Both the position numbers and the translations under genes were made by a program. This document shows positions 35,348-45,610 of a stretch of 64,000 nt of DNA, in pieces. Source of the stretch: Streptococcus suis (GTDB taxonomy: Bacteria; Bacillota; Bacilli; Lactobacillales; Streptococcaceae). Within the stretch, counting starts at the first letter, position 1; every line of letters starts with the position of its first letter. Location of the stretch: the NCBI RefSeq assembly GCF_024509555.1, contig NZ_JAMWEL010000013.1, positions 1 to 64,000 on the forward strand. Reading direction: 5' to 3'. The notes under the pieces were generated by a model. It was not told where the DNA came from. It saw nothing but the letters and a program-made list of their open reading frames with translations, and did no database searches.

Positions 35348-35482
35348 GAGCTACCCTCTACTTGGAAAAAAAGATCAATGATTCTCTACTTATTTTTATA
35401 TAAAACTCAGCTAAGGAACTAGCAGATAGCCCTAGTGTATTACGACAGATTCCCACTAAAAATGTTACTTCCAATGAAAGTA

Positions 35483-35491
35483 TGGTATAAT
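35483..35491 (+). promoter_or_regulatory. Extended -10 promoter of the LtaS-like gene
   Basis: TGGTATAAT, with TATAAT at 35486-35491 and a weak -35. It lies inside the longest possible reading frame, so it argues for the downstream GTG start at 35528. Confidence 0.65.
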
Positions 35492-35527
35492 GAACTAACT
35501 TCTAAGAAAGGACAAGCGATTCTATTT

Positions 35528-37726
35528 GTGAAAAAACTGTTTCATACCGTTAAAAATCATTTACAAACCAGGCTGGGCTGCATCGCTCTTCTCCTACTTA
35601 TTTATTGGATAAAATCTATCTGGGCTTACTTTGTCGACTTCAATCTCGATGCTCAAGGATTTTTTCAACACTTTATTGCGATTATCAACCCCGTCCCTAT
35701 AGGTCTACTTCTCATGGGGATTGCTCTATATTTTAAATCAACAAAAGTATTTTATTCTCTTGCTATAGCTATATACTCTGCCCTATTTCTATGGTTATTT
35801 TCTAATGCCATCTATTTTAGGGAGTTCTCTGATTATATTTCCATATCTACCATGGCAGCAACCTCCAGTGTATCTGCTGGACTAGGTGAATCAGCTCTAA
35901 AACTCTTCCGTCCTTGGGATATCGTCTATTTCCTTGATCTGATTTTTTTCGGTATCTTAATTTACCGCAAGTCCATTAAGTGGGATTCACAAGCATTTAA
36001 TAAACAAGCAAGTGTAGCCATTTCTTGTTTCTCTATTTTTTTATTCTCTGTCAATCTCTTTCTTGCGGAAATTGATCGACCAGAGTTACTATCACGAGGT
36101 TTTTCAAATAACTATATCGTCAGAGCCTTAGGTCTTCCTGCCTTTCTGGGCTACAATGCCAACCAAACCTATACAGCTCATAAGGATCGTTCAGGTGCAA
36201 GCGCAAGCGATCTTGAACCAGTAAAAGAATATGTGAACACTCATTATGCTGCTCCAAACGATAGTTATTTCGGAATTGCTAAAGGAAGAAATGTTATCTA
36301 CTTACATTTAGAAAGTCTGCAACAGTTTATCATTGACTACAAACTAAATGTTGACGGGGTCGAATATGAAGTCACTCCTTTCCTAAATTCCTTATATCAT
36401 GATAAGTCAACTTTGGCATTTTCAAATTTCTTCCACCAAGTGAAAGCAGGAAAAACATCAGATGCTGAGACCTTGCTAGATACATCCTTATTCGGTTTAA
36501 ATCAAGGTTCATATATGGTTCAATACGGTGGGAGCAACACGCAACAAGCAGCTCCCAATATCTTATCCCAGCAGGCAGGCTATACTTCCGCTGTTTTCCA
36601 TGGCAATTCTGGAAGTTTTTGGAACCGGAACAATACCTATAAACAGTGGGGCTATGATTACTTCTTTGACCAAGGTTATTTTTCAGAACCAACCGAGGAA
36701 AATTCTTTCCAATATGGTCTGAATGACAAGGTTGTCTTAACTGATTCAATTCAATACTTGGAACATTTACAGCAACCTTTCTACATCAAGTATCTTTTGG
36801 TATCCAATCATTATCCCTATACAAGTAGCTTGCCTGAAAACGAAAAAGGCTTTCCTTTAGCCCAAACGGACGATGAAACCATTAATAGTTATTTTGCCAC
36901 TGCAAATTATCTGGATTCTGCCATAAAATCCTTTTTTGATTATATGAAGCAAGCAGGAATTTATGATAATTCTATAATTGTTCTCTATGGAGATCATTAC
37001 GGAATCTCAAACTCACGCAATCCTTCATTAGCCCCATTGATCAATAAGGACCCACAAACTTGGACTGAGTATGATAATGCCATGCTACAACGAGTCCCCT
37101 ATATGATTGTCGTTCCTGGAATGGCCAATGGAGGTATCTTTGATACCTATGGAGGCGAGGTGGATTCCCTACCAACCATTGAACATCTTCTTGGAATTAA
37201 AGCAGATCAATTTATCCAAGTGGGACAAGATTTATTGTCCCCAAGCCGCGATCAAATCGTAGCCTTCCGAACAGCTGGCACCTTCGTTACCCCAACTTAT
37301 ACTAGCTATGGGGGAAAAATCTACTACACTGAAAGTGGATTAGAGATTACTAATCCAGACGAAGAAACCCAGAAAGAAATTGATGCTATCAAAGAAAGAG
37401 TTGCAGCTCAGTTAGCTGCTAGCGATGCCGTTCAAACAGGCGACCTTCTTCGGTTCTTTTCCAACGATATAGAAAAAATTTCCCCAGAATCATTTAACTA
37501 TATTGATTCCTTAGCCAGTCTTTTAGCCAAGGAAAACGAACGGGGACAAGCCTCCACTAGTATTTATAGCAAACAAAATAACATCTCTACTACTCACCTA
37601 TTCAAAGCTCCAAGCTATGTGGAATTGCACGGAAGTCCAGAATCCAGCTCCTCCACATCAAATCCTTCAAGTACATCTACAAGTCAAGAAACAACTCCTT
37701 CAACTACACCGAATGATACTCAATGA
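35528..37726 (+). CDS. Lipoteichoic acid synthase-like sulfatase-fold membrane protein
   Basis: A protein of about 732 residues with roughly five N-terminal membrane segments and an extracellular alkaline-phosphatase/sulfatase domain. LtaS enzymes polymerise glycerol phosphate from phosphatidylglycerol onto a lipid anchor. The catalytic Thr is Thr310 in GKTSDAETLL; HLESLQQF, HGNSGSFWNRN, LYGDHYG and SNHYPY supply metal and substrate residues. The tail is Ser/Thr-rich. The start is uncertain: the open frame extends to 35435, but a promoter lies at 35483-35491, so I prefer GTG at 35528; an AAAGGA site is 15 bases away, longer than ideal. The last codons and stop lie inside an interspersed repeat. 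Confidence 0.9.
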   Translation: MKKLFHTVKNHLQTRLGCIALLLLIYWIKSIWAYFVDFNLDAQGFFQHFIAIINPVPIGLLLMGIALYFKSTKVFYSLAIAIYSALFLWLFSNAIYFREFSDYISISTMAATSSVSAGLGESALKLFRPWDIVYFLDLIFFGILIYRKSIKWDSQAFNKQASVAISCFSIFLFSVNLFLAEIDRPELLSRGFSNNYIVRALGLPAFLGYNANQTYTAHKDRSGASASDLEPVKEYVNTHYAAPNDSYFGIAKGRNVIYLHLESLQQFIIDYKLNVDGVEYEVTPFLNSLYHDKSTLAFSNFFHQVKAGKTSDAETLLDTSLFGLNQGSYMVQYGGSNTQQAAPNILSQQAGYTSAVFHGNSGSFWNRNNTYKQWGYDYFFDQGYFSEPTEENSFQYGLNDKVVLTDSIQYLEHLQQPFYIKYLLVSNHYPYTSSLPENEKGFPLAQTDDETINSYFATANYLDSAIKSFFDYMKQAGIYDNSIIVLYGDHYGISNSRNPSLAPLINKDPQTWTEYDNAMLQRVPYMIVVPGMANGGIFDTYGGEVDSLPTIEHLLGIKADQFIQVGQDLLSPSRDQIVAFRTAGTFVTPTYTSYGGKIYYTESGLEITNPDEETQKEIDAIKERVAAQLAASDAVQTGDLLRFFSNDIEKISPESFNYIDSLASLLAKENERGQASTSIYSKQNNISTTHLFKAPSYVELHGSPESSSSTSNPSSTSTSQETTPSTTPNDTQ

Positions 37727-38069
37727 AAATCAAAATCAGAGTAGCTCCAAAGGTTTGAGGAACCTTTGGAGGTTGGAAATAGAGCGAATGTAGTTCGTTT
37801 CTACTTAGCAGATAGAACCCTGTTACTATTTTGTTTCAAGGTAACAGGCTGAGGCTGGGCAAAAAGCCCAACCTCGCTTCTCAGGGTTCGTGTCAACATC
37901 TCAGCGCAGTGGTTGATTGGCAGATTTGTTCGTGTTTTACACTCCAAATCTGACCTAATCAACTGTGCGGGGGCGGGAAGACGAACTCTTTTTTGACCAG
38001 TCGAGTTCTTTCCCGCTCCCACTCATCAAATCAAGGCAACAACGTCTGATTTTGATTTTCGAAGAGTAT
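37716..38069. repeat. 354-bp interspersed repeat with terminal inverted repeats (MITE-like)
   Basis: The ends ATACTCAATGAAAATCAAAA and (reverse strand) ATACTCTTCGAAAATCAAAA match at 22 of about 25 bases over the full terminal repeat. Inside are several perfect or near-perfect hairpins: CTCCAAAGGTT/AACCTTTGGAG near 37747-37772, GAGGCTGGGC/GCCCAACCTC near 37851-37876, and long arms near 37909-37968 and 37969-38026. It encodes nothing. The left end overlaps the 3' end of the LtaS-like gene and supplies its stop codon. Confidence 0.75.
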
Positions 38070-38079
38070 GAATAAAGAA

Positions 38080-38111
38080 AACACTCGCTAGAACCTAATC
38101 TTGCGAGTGTT
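38080..38111 (+). terminator. Rho-independent terminator downstream of the repeat
   Basis: AACACTCGC pairs with GCGAGTGTT around a 14-base loop, then TTTT. Probably the original ltaS terminator, now separated by the repeat. The following 288 bases to 38399 show no gene. Confidence 0.7.
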
Positions 38112-38399
38112 TTTGTATCGACATTCAGTTAAATTTTTGCATAAAATAATGGTTTGAATTGGAAAGAGAACATCTTTGAATACCCATGTCAGTTGCATAT
38201 CTTCTTTTAGTTTTCATCCATTACTTAGTTAATACGCCTTACCTAACTCCAGTTATGACTGCAGCTCGTTTCCTAGTACTAAGAGTAAACTAAATGACTA
38301 TACTTCTCAGACCCAATCTCAAAATATCTTTAGAGCTCTCAAATTCAAAAAGCCATATGTGTTCTGTTTCTGATTCTTTGATCTATAATACTTTCATTC

Positions 38400-39446
38400 T
38401 TACAAATCAAAATCCTCTTTCAACTTGTCAATCACCTGTTGGAGCAAGTCGCGATTGACACTGTATTTGACATTCTTGTCTTTGGCATTAAAGAGAAGCA
38501 GGTCGCCGTTAATCAGTTTCTGGGTGTGGAAAGACACTGCCGCCCCTGTAATAGCCAGGCGTTCTGCAATGTCCTTGCTCTTGGCATGAGGCTTGGTCAG
38601 TTCCACCAAGACCTGATAGCGCGTGCTATCGCTGATGACTTTAAGAGCCGTTGTCAAATCATCCAGATCCAGCTCGTCATTTGACAGCATAATCTGATCA
38701 ATTCGACAGGAAGCTAAAAGAGCAACTTTCATATGGTCAAATTGTTCATTGCCATAATAAGCAAACCAATAATTCCACGGACTGAGAACGAAGAATTGGG
38801 CAGTTTCTACACCCAAGCTATCCAAGCTAGTCATGGCTAACTGCTTGGAGTCTCGATAGAGTTTCTCAATGTCAAAGTCTCTAGCAAAGGCTTCCCGCTC
38901 TGCTCTTGCCCCTTCAAAATAAGGCTGATAGATTGGTAGCAGCTTGTTCAGGAGATCGACAGACCGCTCAACTGTTTCCAGGGGATTGCGGATAGCCAAT
39001 GACCAGTACCACTTATCTGCCGGCTTTTTATCCGTTTTTTCCAAAAGTTCCATGAGGCTGAGGGTCTTCTCACGATGTCCGTCATTTTCAGACGCTAGCA
39101 TGGTCCGCATGGCATCTTCTACTTCTTCTTGAGACAGCTTTAAAATCAATTGACAAGCTTCCTCAACTGTCTTTGGATCCTGCCCATCATTCAAGATATA
39201 GAAATAAAGACTATGCAAAATGTTAAAAATATGTCCCCAAACAAAGACCTCATTGACTTCCTGACGATAATACGCCAGCTTTTCCTCTATCTCATCTCGA
39301 ATTTCCAAAGCATCTTTGAGAATGTCTTTTTCTTTCTGTGAAAAATCCGCCTCAAACGGCTCTTCACGTTCCTTGACAATCAAGGGAATAAAGAATTTTT
39401 CGACAATCTCGCTTCTATAATCTCGGTAATCTAATTTCATACGCAT
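38400..39446 (-). CDS. ArsR-type winged-helix transcriptional regulator
   Basis: A 348-residue protein whose last about 85 residues form an ArsR-like winged helix (LKVISDSTRYQVLVELTKPH, then IAERLAITGAAVSFHTQKL as recognition helix). The long N-terminal part is helical and unfamiliar; it may sense a ligand. It is the third gene of an operon behind two MFS transporters, five bases after the second, so it probably controls their expression through the palindrome at 42086-42105. Ligand unknown; metal-binding Cys motifs are absent. Confidence 0.8.
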   Translation of the reverse strand: MRMKLDYRDYRSEIVEKFFIPLIVKEREEPFEADFSQKEKDILKDALEIRDEIEEKLAYYRQEVNEVFVWGHIFNILHSLYFYILNDGQDPKTVEEACQLILKLSQEEVEDAMRTMLASENDGHREKTLSLMELLEKTDKKPADKWYWSLAIRNPLETVERSVDLLNKLLPIYQPYFEGARAEREAFARDFDIEKLYRDSKQLAMTSLDSLGVETAQFFVLSPWNYWFAYYGNEQFDHMKVALLASCRIDQIMLSNDELDLDDLTTALKVISDSTRYQVLVELTKPHAKSKDIAERLAITGAAVSFHTQKLINGDLLLFNAKDKNVKYSVNRDLLQQVIDKLKEDFDL

Positions 39447-39451
39447 ACTTT

Positions 39452-40723
39452 CTAAGCTTTAACAACTACTTCATTTTTAGGCCTACGCCCCACAAGAATA
39501 GTATAGCTTACTAGTCCCACAGAAAGCAAGAGGAAGATGAGGGAAATGCTTGTGACAGATAAGATTGTCACCATTAGGGCGACCAAGGCTTGACCAGCAA
39601 GCATGCCGATATTAAATATGGTCCCCATTCCTGTATTGATGGTCGCCAATTTATCCTCGGGTAGTTCATTCATTATCAGGGCATACAATTTGGGATTGAT
39701 AATGCCAGTCGTCATGGTAGTGACTAAGATAGTCGCCATCACAATATAAATATTATGAAAATAAAAACCAACAAACAGAATGACCGACAAAACTGTACAA
39801 CACTTGAGCAGATTGGATAAGCTGATATGTTTGAAGAAAGCCATACCTAGACTAGAGCCAAGGATGTAACCAACAGAAAATAGATTGAATACCAAGGCAA
39901 GAGTTATACCAGAATTGACAATCACAAAGTCTGAAAATTCCTTCATAGACAGGATAACCATGGGAGATACGGCGCTAATAACCGTATTGATACCCAAAAT
40001 GGTCAGAATTGAAACCTTTAGCAGAGGAATCTTTTGAATGGCTTGATAAGATTCTTTGAGACTCTGACCAATTCCCTTGATAAGCCCTGCTTCTGTTTTA
40101 GTTTGGTCAGCCTCTTGGATTGGATTTTCTTTCAACAACTTGGCAAAAGCTGGACGCAGACCTGCCATAATCGCAAGACTGACCAAGAAGGTCCCAGCAT
40201 TGAAAAAGGCAAGATTCTGGTAAGACATATAACCGATTAGAATGGCACCGCTGGATCGAAAGACAATCATCAAGATGCCACCCACGGTGTTCTTAAAGGC
40301 CATGGCAGTTTCACGGTCTTCCGCTGCCACAACCCGCAAGCTGACTGGCATATAAAGGCCATTTTCGTATTGACCAGCCAGGTCAGACAGGAAGTTGACC
40401 ACACAGACGACTGCTACAATCCAGAGGGCTGGTGTAAATCCCATCAATAAGCCAACGAGGGCATAAAGAACAAAACGAAACACCAGAGTAGCCAAAATCG
40501 TATCCAATTTATTTTTTGTCCGATCAGCCCAGATTCCCATAAAAAGTCCCGACAAGATCGGCAGAGTTTCAGAAACCGTAATCATGGCCAAGGCAAACTT
40601 GGTATCTGGCAGCAACAAGACATAGTTCATCAAAGCTAGGTAGTAAAGCGTGTCTCCAAAGTTGGAAATCACATCCGCTAGGTAGCTTGATAAGAACAAT
40701 TTATTGTTGAGTAACTTTTTCAA
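39452..40723 (-). CDS. Major facilitator superfamily transporter, copy 2
   Basis: A 423-residue membrane protein with about 12 hydrophobic segments of the MFS efflux type. Start codon TTG at 40723 after AAGGAGAATTGCT, giving MKKLLNNKLFLSSYLADVIS. It is a tandem duplicate of the next gene upstream: long tracts are identical, including the SLRVVAAEDRETAMAFK region, while the membrane segments near residues 240-330 have diverged. Substrate unknown; drug or peptide export is the usual role. Confidence 0.88.
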   Translation of the reverse strand: MKKLLNNKLFLSSYLADVISNFGDTLYYLALMNYVLLLPDTKFALAMITVSETLPILSGLFMGIWADRTKNKLDTILATLVFRFVLYALVGLLMGFTPALWIVAVVCVVNFLSDLAGQYENGLYMPVSLRVVAAEDRETAMAFKNTVGGILMIVFRSSGAILIGYMSYQNLAFFNAGTFLVSLAIMAGLRPAFAKLLKENPIQEADQTKTEAGLIKGIGQSLKESYQAIQKIPLLKVSILTILGINTVISAVSPMVILSMKEFSDFVIVNSGITLALVFNLFSVGYILGSSLGMAFFKHISLSNLLKCCTVLSVILFVGFYFHNIYIVMATILVTTMTTGIINPKLYALIMNELPEDKLATINTGMGTIFNIGMLAGQALVALMVTILSVTSISLIFLLLSVGLVSYTILVGRRPKNEVVVKA

Positions 40724-40758
40724 AGCAATTCTCCTTCGTAGTAACCAGAGATTTATTC

Positions 40759-42027
40759 CTAAGCACTAGCTACAATCTTTTCAGGATTTTTTCCTGTAAA
40801 AATGCTATAAGCTAATAGCACCACAGAAAGCAAGAGGAAGATGAGGGAAATACTTGTAACAGATAAGATTGTCACCATTAGGGCAACCAAGGATTGACCA
40901 GCCACCATACCGATTTGACAGAAGCTTGTAATACCAGCGTCAACAGTTGCCAATTTATCCTCTGGTAATTCATTCATAACAAGGGCACTCATTTTTGGAT
41001 TGAAGACACCCAAAGTCATAGCTGTCACAAAAATAACCGTCAATACCACATAAATATTGTGGAGAAAGAAACCCGAGAAAAGTAAAACAGGCATAAGAGT
41101 AGAAAACTTGAGGAGATTGATTAAGCTGACATTTTTGAACAAGGCCATACCGATACTTGACCCCAAGATACTACCAACTGAGAAGAGAATGGAAATCAAA
41201 GCAACGGTTGTCCCAGCATTGACAATCAGAAAGTCTGAGAACTCCTTCATATTGAGAATAACTAATGGTGATAGTGCGGTAAAAATGGCATTCAGGCTGG
41301 CAATGGTCACAATTGACGCTTTGAGAACAGGAATATTCTGAACAGCTTGATAGGATTCTTTGAGACTGTTACGCATGCCCTTGATAAGTCCTGCTTCTGT
41401 TTCTGTTTGCTCAGCTTGCTGGATAGGATTTTCCTTCAGTAGCTTGGCAAAAGCTGGACGCAAACCTGCCATAATTGCAAGGCTGACCAAGAAGGTCCCT
41501 GCATTGAAGAAGGCAAGATTCTGGTAAGACATGAATCCGATCAGGATAGCACCACTGGCTTGAAAGGCGATTTGCAAAAGTGATCTCACTGTCATCTTAA
41601 AGGCCATAGCAGTTTCACGGTCTTCCGCTGCCACAACCCGCAAGCTGACTGGCATATAGAGACCGTTTTCGTATTGACCAGCAAGGTCAGACAGGAAGTT
41701 GATGACGCAGACCACCGCCACAACCCAGAGGGCTGGTGCAAATCCCATCAAGAAGCCAACAAAGGCATAGAGACCGACACGAACCAGCAGGGTTGCAAGA
41801 ATAGTATCCAATTTGTTTCTGGTCTTGTCTGCCCAAATCCCGATAAAGAGGCCTGCCAAAATCGGCAAGGTTTCAGAAGTGGTAATCATAGCCAGGGCAA
41901 ACTTGGTATCTGGTAAGAGTAAAACATAGTTCATCAAAGCCAGATAATAGAGCGTATCTCCAAAGTTAGAAATCAAGTCCGCCACAAAGCTAGATAGAAA
42001 TAATTTGCTGTGAATCAACTTTTTCAT
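40759..42027 (-). CDS. Major facilitator superfamily transporter, copy 1
   Basis: A 422-residue MFS efflux-type transporter, first gene of the operon and paralogue of the next gene. I use ATG at 42027 (MKKLIHSKLFLSSFVADLIS), preceded by TAAGGAGATGTTT; a longer frame starting at 42045 would place the ribosome site inside the gene. The start aligns with that of its duplicate. A promoter with a palindromic operator lies directly upstream, so the operon is probably autoregulated. Confidence 0.88.
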   Translation of the reverse strand: MKKLIHSKLFLSSFVADLISNFGDTLYYLALMNYVLLLPDTKFALAMITTSETLPILAGLFIGIWADKTRNKLDTILATLLVRVGLYAFVGFLMGFAPALWVVAVVCVINFLSDLAGQYENGLYMPVSLRVVAAEDRETAMAFKMTVRSLLQIAFQASGAILIGFMSYQNLAFFNAGTFLVSLAIMAGLRPAFAKLLKENPIQQAEQTETEAGLIKGMRNSLKESYQAVQNIPVLKASIVTIASLNAIFTALSPLVILNMKEFSDFLIVNAGTTVALISILFSVGSILGSSIGMALFKNVSLINLLKFSTLMPVLLFSGFFLHNIYVVLTVIFVTAMTLGVFNPKMSALVMNELPEDKLATVDAGITSFCQIGMVAGQSLVALMVTILSVTSISLIFLLLSVVLLAYSIFTGKNPEKIVASA

Positions 42028-42068
42028 AAACATCTCCTTAAACAAAAATTAAATATTTATTTAACATT

Positions 42069-42105
42069 ATTTTATACTTTATTTTAATTAAGTCAATACT
42101 TAATT
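42069..42105 (-). promoter_or_regulatory. MFS-operon promoter with palindromic operator
   Basis: On the minus strand TTGACT (42091-42096) and TAAAAT (42069-42074) are 16 bases apart. The perfect inverted repeat AATTAAGT-caat-ACTTAATT (42086-42105) covers the -35, a typical ArsR-family repressor position. Assignment to the operon's own regulator is inferred. Confidence 0.6.
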
Positions 42106-42164
42106 TTATTAAAATTAAATATTTTTTAAGCGATTGTTTAATTTTTCTTCTATCTGACTTTTTC

Positions 42165-42193
42165 TTGACAAGATTAGCACAGTTTGTTATAGT
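42165..42193 (+). promoter_or_regulatory. Promoter of a short terminated RNA / DUF1846 leader
   Basis: TTGACA (42165-42170) and TATAGT (42188-42193) are separated by exactly 17 bases. Start of transcription is expected near 42200. Confidence 0.85.
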
Positions 42194-42199
42194 ATTGTT

Positions 42200-42259
42200 C
42201 GGGCACCTCTTTTGAGAGGTCGGAGAAAAGGCTCCCTAGTTTTAGGGAGCTATTTTTTG
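42200..42259 (+). ncRNA. Short structured RNA ending in a terminator (attenuator leader or small RNA)
   Basis: About 60 bases from the predicted start: hairpin ACCTCT-tttg-AGAGGT (42205-42220), a purine-rich linker, then GCTCCCT-AGTTTT-AGGGAGC (42231-42250) followed by TATTTTTTG, a classical terminator. The next gene begins 50 bases later with no second promoter visible, so either the gene is attenuated here or this is an independent small RNA with readthrough. It matches no riboswitch class I recognise. Confidence 0.65.
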
Positions 42260-42300
42260 TTTTCCCAGAGATTAATACACATTTGGAGGACATATTTATA

Positions 42301-43788
42301 ATGAAAAAAATCGCATTTGATTCAACTAAATACTTGAATTTGCAACGTGACCACATTTTAGAACGTATTGCCCAGTTCGAAGGCAAACTCTATATGGAAT
42401 TTGGTGGAAAAATGTTAGAAGATTTCCACGCAGCCCGTGTTTTACCAGGTTATGAACCAGATAATAAAATCAAGCTCCTCCAAGAGTTAAAAGACCAAGT
42501 AGAAATCGTCATCGCTATCAACGCCAGCAATATCGAACATTCTAAGGCACGTGGTGACTTGGGTATTTCTTACGACCAAGAAGTCTTCCGCTTGATTGAT
42601 ACCTTCAATGATATTGATATTTATGTTGGTTCTGTGGTCATTACCCAATACCGCAACCAACCAGCCGCTGATGCCTTCCGCAAGCAGTTGGAAAAACATG
42701 GTATCAAGTCCTACCTCCACTACCCAATCAAGAGCTATCCTTCTGATATCGACCACATCATCTCACCAGAAGGGATGGGGAAAAATGACTACATCGAAAC
42801 TAGTCGCAACCTCGTCGTTGTCACCGCACCCGGACCTGGTTCAGGTAAATTGGCGACCTGTATCTCCCAACTTTACCACGACCAACTGCATGGCGTAACA
42901 TCAGGTTATGCCAAGTTTGAAACCTTCCCAGTTTGGAACTTGCCACTCCACCACCCAGTCAACTTGGCCTATGAAGCAGCAACTGCTGACCTGGATGACC
43001 TCAACATGATTGACCCTTTCCACTTACAAACCTATGGAAAAACAGCCGTCAATTACAACCGTGACATCGAGGTCTTCCCTGTCCTCAACCGTACCTTTGA
43101 ACGCATTTTGAACAAGTCTCCTTATGCCTCACCGACAGACATGGGCGTTAACATGGTGGGCTATTCTATCGTGGACGAAGATGCTGCGATCGAAGCATCT
43201 AAGCAAGAAATCATCCGTCGCTACTACCAAACCTTGGTTGATTTCAAGGCAGAGAGAGTTGGTGAGCAAGCAGTCAAAAAAATTGAACTCCTTATGAATG
43301 AAGTTGGCGTGACACCAGCCAATCGTAAGGTTGTTATCGCTGCGCGCGAAAAAGCAGAGCTGACAGCCAGCCCTGCCCTAGCTATTCAGTTGCCAAATGG
43401 TGAGATTGTCACAGGTAAGACATCCGACCTCCTCAAACCAACTGCCACTGTCCTTCTCAATGCCATCAAGCAAATCGCACAAATCGATGACGAAACCCTT
43501 CTTATCGAACCAAACTACATCCGTCCAATTCAAGAATTGAAGGCAGATTATCTGGATAAAAATAATACTCGTTTGGATGCCAGCGAAATCCTTAACGCCC
43601 TTGCCATCACTGCACAAGATAGCCCTGTCGCTACACAAGCCATGAAAGAATTGGGCCAATTAAATGGTAGCGAAGCCCACTCAACCGTTATCCTCTCAGA
43701 TGAAGATAAGAGTGTCCTTCGTAAATTAGGCATCAATCTAACCTTTGATCCAATTTACCAACATAATAAGTTTTATCATGCTAAATAA
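42301..43788 (+). CDS. DUF1846 (UPF0371) protein
   Basis: A 495-residue member of the widespread DUF1846 family, whose function is not established. The conserved [21 protein letters not shown] opening, [19 protein letters not shown] and [22 protein letters not shown] segments are intact. The GPGSGK stretch resembles a phosphate-binding loop. ATG at 42301 follows TTGGAGGAC by nine bases; an upstream in-frame start would add only six residues. Monocistronic, ended by a bidirectional terminator shared with fhs. Confidence 0.93.
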   Translation: MKKIAFDSTKYLNLQRDHILERIAQFEGKLYMEFGGKMLEDFHAARVLPGYEPDNKIKLLQELKDQVEIVIAINASNIEHSKARGDLGISYDQEVFRLIDTFNDIDIYVGSVVITQYRNQPAADAFRKQLEKHGIKSYLHYPIKSYPSDIDHIISPEGMGKNDYIETSRNLVVVTAPGPGSGKLATCISQLYHDQLHGVTSGYAKFETFPVWNLPLHHPVNLAYEAATADLDDLNMIDPFHLQTYGKTAVNYNRDIEVFPVLNRTFERILNKSPYASPTDMGVNMVGYSIVDEDAAIEASKQEIIRRYYQTLVDFKAERVGEQAVKKIELLMNEVGVTPANRKVVIAAREKAELTASPALAIQLPNGEIVTGKTSDLLKPTATVLLNAIKQIAQIDDETLLIEPNYIRPIQELKADYLDKNNTRLDASEILNALAITAQDSPVATQAMKELGQLNGSEAHSTVILSDEDKSVLRKLGINLTFDPIYQHNKFYHAK

Positions 43789-43803
43789 CTTGCCCTTTTA
43801 ACA

Positions 43804-43833
43804 AAAAAATCCGCCCAGTCGAGCGGATTTTTT
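43804..43833. terminator. Bidirectional terminator between DUF1846 gene and fhs
   Basis: AAAAATCCGC pairs with GCGGATTTTT around a short loop, with A and T runs on either side serving both convergent genes. Confidence 0.9.
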
Positions 43834-43846
43834 CTATTTCATCAGT

Positions 43847-45517
43847 TTAGAACAAACCAACTGCTGTCCCATCCTCTGCCACATCCATATTGAGGGCAGC
43901 AGGTGCTTTTGGAAGACCTGGCATGGTCATGACATCACCTGTAAGAGCGACAATGAAACCTGCTCCCAATTTTGGAACAAATTCACGGACTGTAATGTCA
44001 AAGTCTGTCGGCGCTCCAAGGGCAAACTGATCATCTGAGAAGCTGTATTGGGTCTTGGCCATGCAGACTGGCAACTTGTCCCAACCATTCCTAGCAAATT
44101 CAGCCAATTGATTGCGAGCCTTCTTCTCAAAGACAACACCTGTACCACCGTAGATTTGGGTAACAATCTTGGTTACTTTTTCTTCCAGGCTATCTTCTGC
44201 CTTGTAAAGTCGTTGGTAGTTGGCTGCTTGATTTTCAATAGTAGCAACAACTGTCTCAGCCAACTCAATACCACCATCAGCACCATTTGCCCACACACTT
44301 GCCAACTCGACAGGTACACCAATTTCAGCGCAAAGTTCCTTCAAAGCGGCAAGTTCGGCAGCTGTGTCAGATACAAATTCATTGATAGCGACGACTGCTG
44401 GAATACCGTATTTCTGAATATTTTCAACGTGGCGTTTGAGGTTGGCAAAACCAGCTTTTACAGCTTCTACATTTTCAGCAGAAAGTTCTGTCTTAGCTAC
44501 CCCACCATGCATTTTAAGGGCACGGAGTGTGGCAACAATAACTACTGCATCAGGAGCTTTCGGCAAGTTTGGCACCTTGATGTCGAGGAACTTCTCTGCT
44601 CCAAGGTCAGCCCCGAAGCCTGCTTCTGTGACGGTATAGTCCGCCAAACGCAGAGCAGTTGTGGTAGCGAGGACTGAGTTACAGCCGTGGGCGATGTTAG
44701 CAAATGGACCGCCGTGGACAAAGGCTGGCGTGCCATAGATAGTTTGGACAAGGTTTGGTTTAATAGCATCCTTCAAAATGAGGGTCAAAGCACCTTCCAC
44801 CGCCAAATCACGCACATAGACAGGACTGCGGTCGAAACGATAACCAATCACAATATTTGCCAAGCGTTCTTTCAAATCATTGATATCTGTTGCTAAACAC
44901 AAGATAGCCATAATTTCAGAAGCGACCGTGATATCAAAACCATCTTCACGTGGAATGCCATTAAGCGGTCCTCCCAAACCAACAGTCACCTTACGAAGCG
45001 CGCGGTCGTTGAGGTCCACAACACGTTTCCAGATGATGCGGCGCTGGTCAATACCAATCGCATTTCCTTGATGGATATGGTTATCAATCAAGGCAGAGAG
45101 AGCATTGTTGGCAGTTGTAATGGCGTGCATATCCCCTGTAAAGTGCAGGTTAATATCTTCCATTGGCAAGACTTGGGCAAAACCACCACCGGCAGCTCCA
45201 CCCTTGATACCCATAACAGGACCCAAAGAAGGCTCCCGGAGGGCAATCATAGTTTTCTTACCAATTTTTGACAAAGCATCAGCCAAACCGATAGTAATTG
45301 TTGACTTCCCTTCACCTGCAGGTGTAGGGTTGATGGCTGTAACCAAGATCAATTTCCCTGGCGCATTGTCTTTCACCGCATTGATTTTTTCAAAGGACAA
45401 TTTTGCCTTGTATTTTCCATAGAGTTCAATATCGTCATAGCTGATACCAACTTTTTCAACGATTTCAGTAATAGGTTTCAAGGTCACACTTTGTGCAATT
45501 TCAATATCTGTTTTCAT
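43847..45517 (-). CDS. fhs: Formate--tetrahydrofolate ligase
   Basis: A 556-residue enzyme joining formate to tetrahydrofolate with ATP, giving 10-formyl-THF for purine and formyl-Met-tRNA synthesis. The P-loop region [19 protein letters not shown] lies near residues 64-82; [18 protein letters not shown] and [12 protein letters not shown] are family signatures. Length is standard. It starts after AGGAG and has an extended -10 promoter (TGGTATAAT, minus strand, 45550-45558). Single gene, divergent from coaB. Confidence 0.97.
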   Translation of the reverse strand: MKTDIEIAQSVTLKPITEIVEKVGISYDDIELYGKYKAKLSFEKINAVKDNAPGKLILVTAINPTPAGEGKSTITIGLADALSKIGKKTMIALREPSLGPVMGIKGGAAGGGFAQVLPMEDINLHFTGDMHAITTANNALSALIDNHIHQGNAIGIDQRRIIWKRVVDLNDRALRKVTVGLGGPLNGIPREDGFDITVASEIMAILCLATDINDLKERLANIVIGYRFDRSPVYVRDLAVEGALTLILKDAIKPNLVQTIYGTPAFVHGGPFANIAHGCNSVLATTTALRLADYTVTEAGFGADLGAEKFLDIKVPNLPKAPDAVVIVATLRALKMHGGVAKTELSAENVEAVKAGFANLKRHVENIQKYGIPAVVAINEFVSDTAAELAALKELCAEIGVPVELASVWANGADGGIELAETVVATIENQAANYQRLYKAEDSLEEKVTKIVTQIYGGTGVVFEKKARNQLAEFARNGWDKLPVCMAKTQYSFSDDQFALGAPTDFDITVREFVPKLGAGFIVALTGDVMTMPGLPKAPAALNMDVAEDGTAVGLF

Positions 45518-45610
45518 GAGAGCTCCTAAATTCCTTATTTTTCACAAACATTATACCATAAGAATTTTAATTTTCGCATGTTGCTTATAAATATTGTAAA
45601 CAACGTACGG

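Noticed and set aside
42125..42142. TTTAAG-N6-TTTAAT, similar to the CiaR direct repeat of cia-dependent small RNAs
   Set aside because: The spacing is six instead of five bases and it lies more than 20 bases upstream of the -35, unlike known CiaR promoters.
44048..44677. Plus-strand frame of 209 codons antisense to fhs
   Set aside because: It is entirely antisense to a well conserved enzyme and has no ribosome site.
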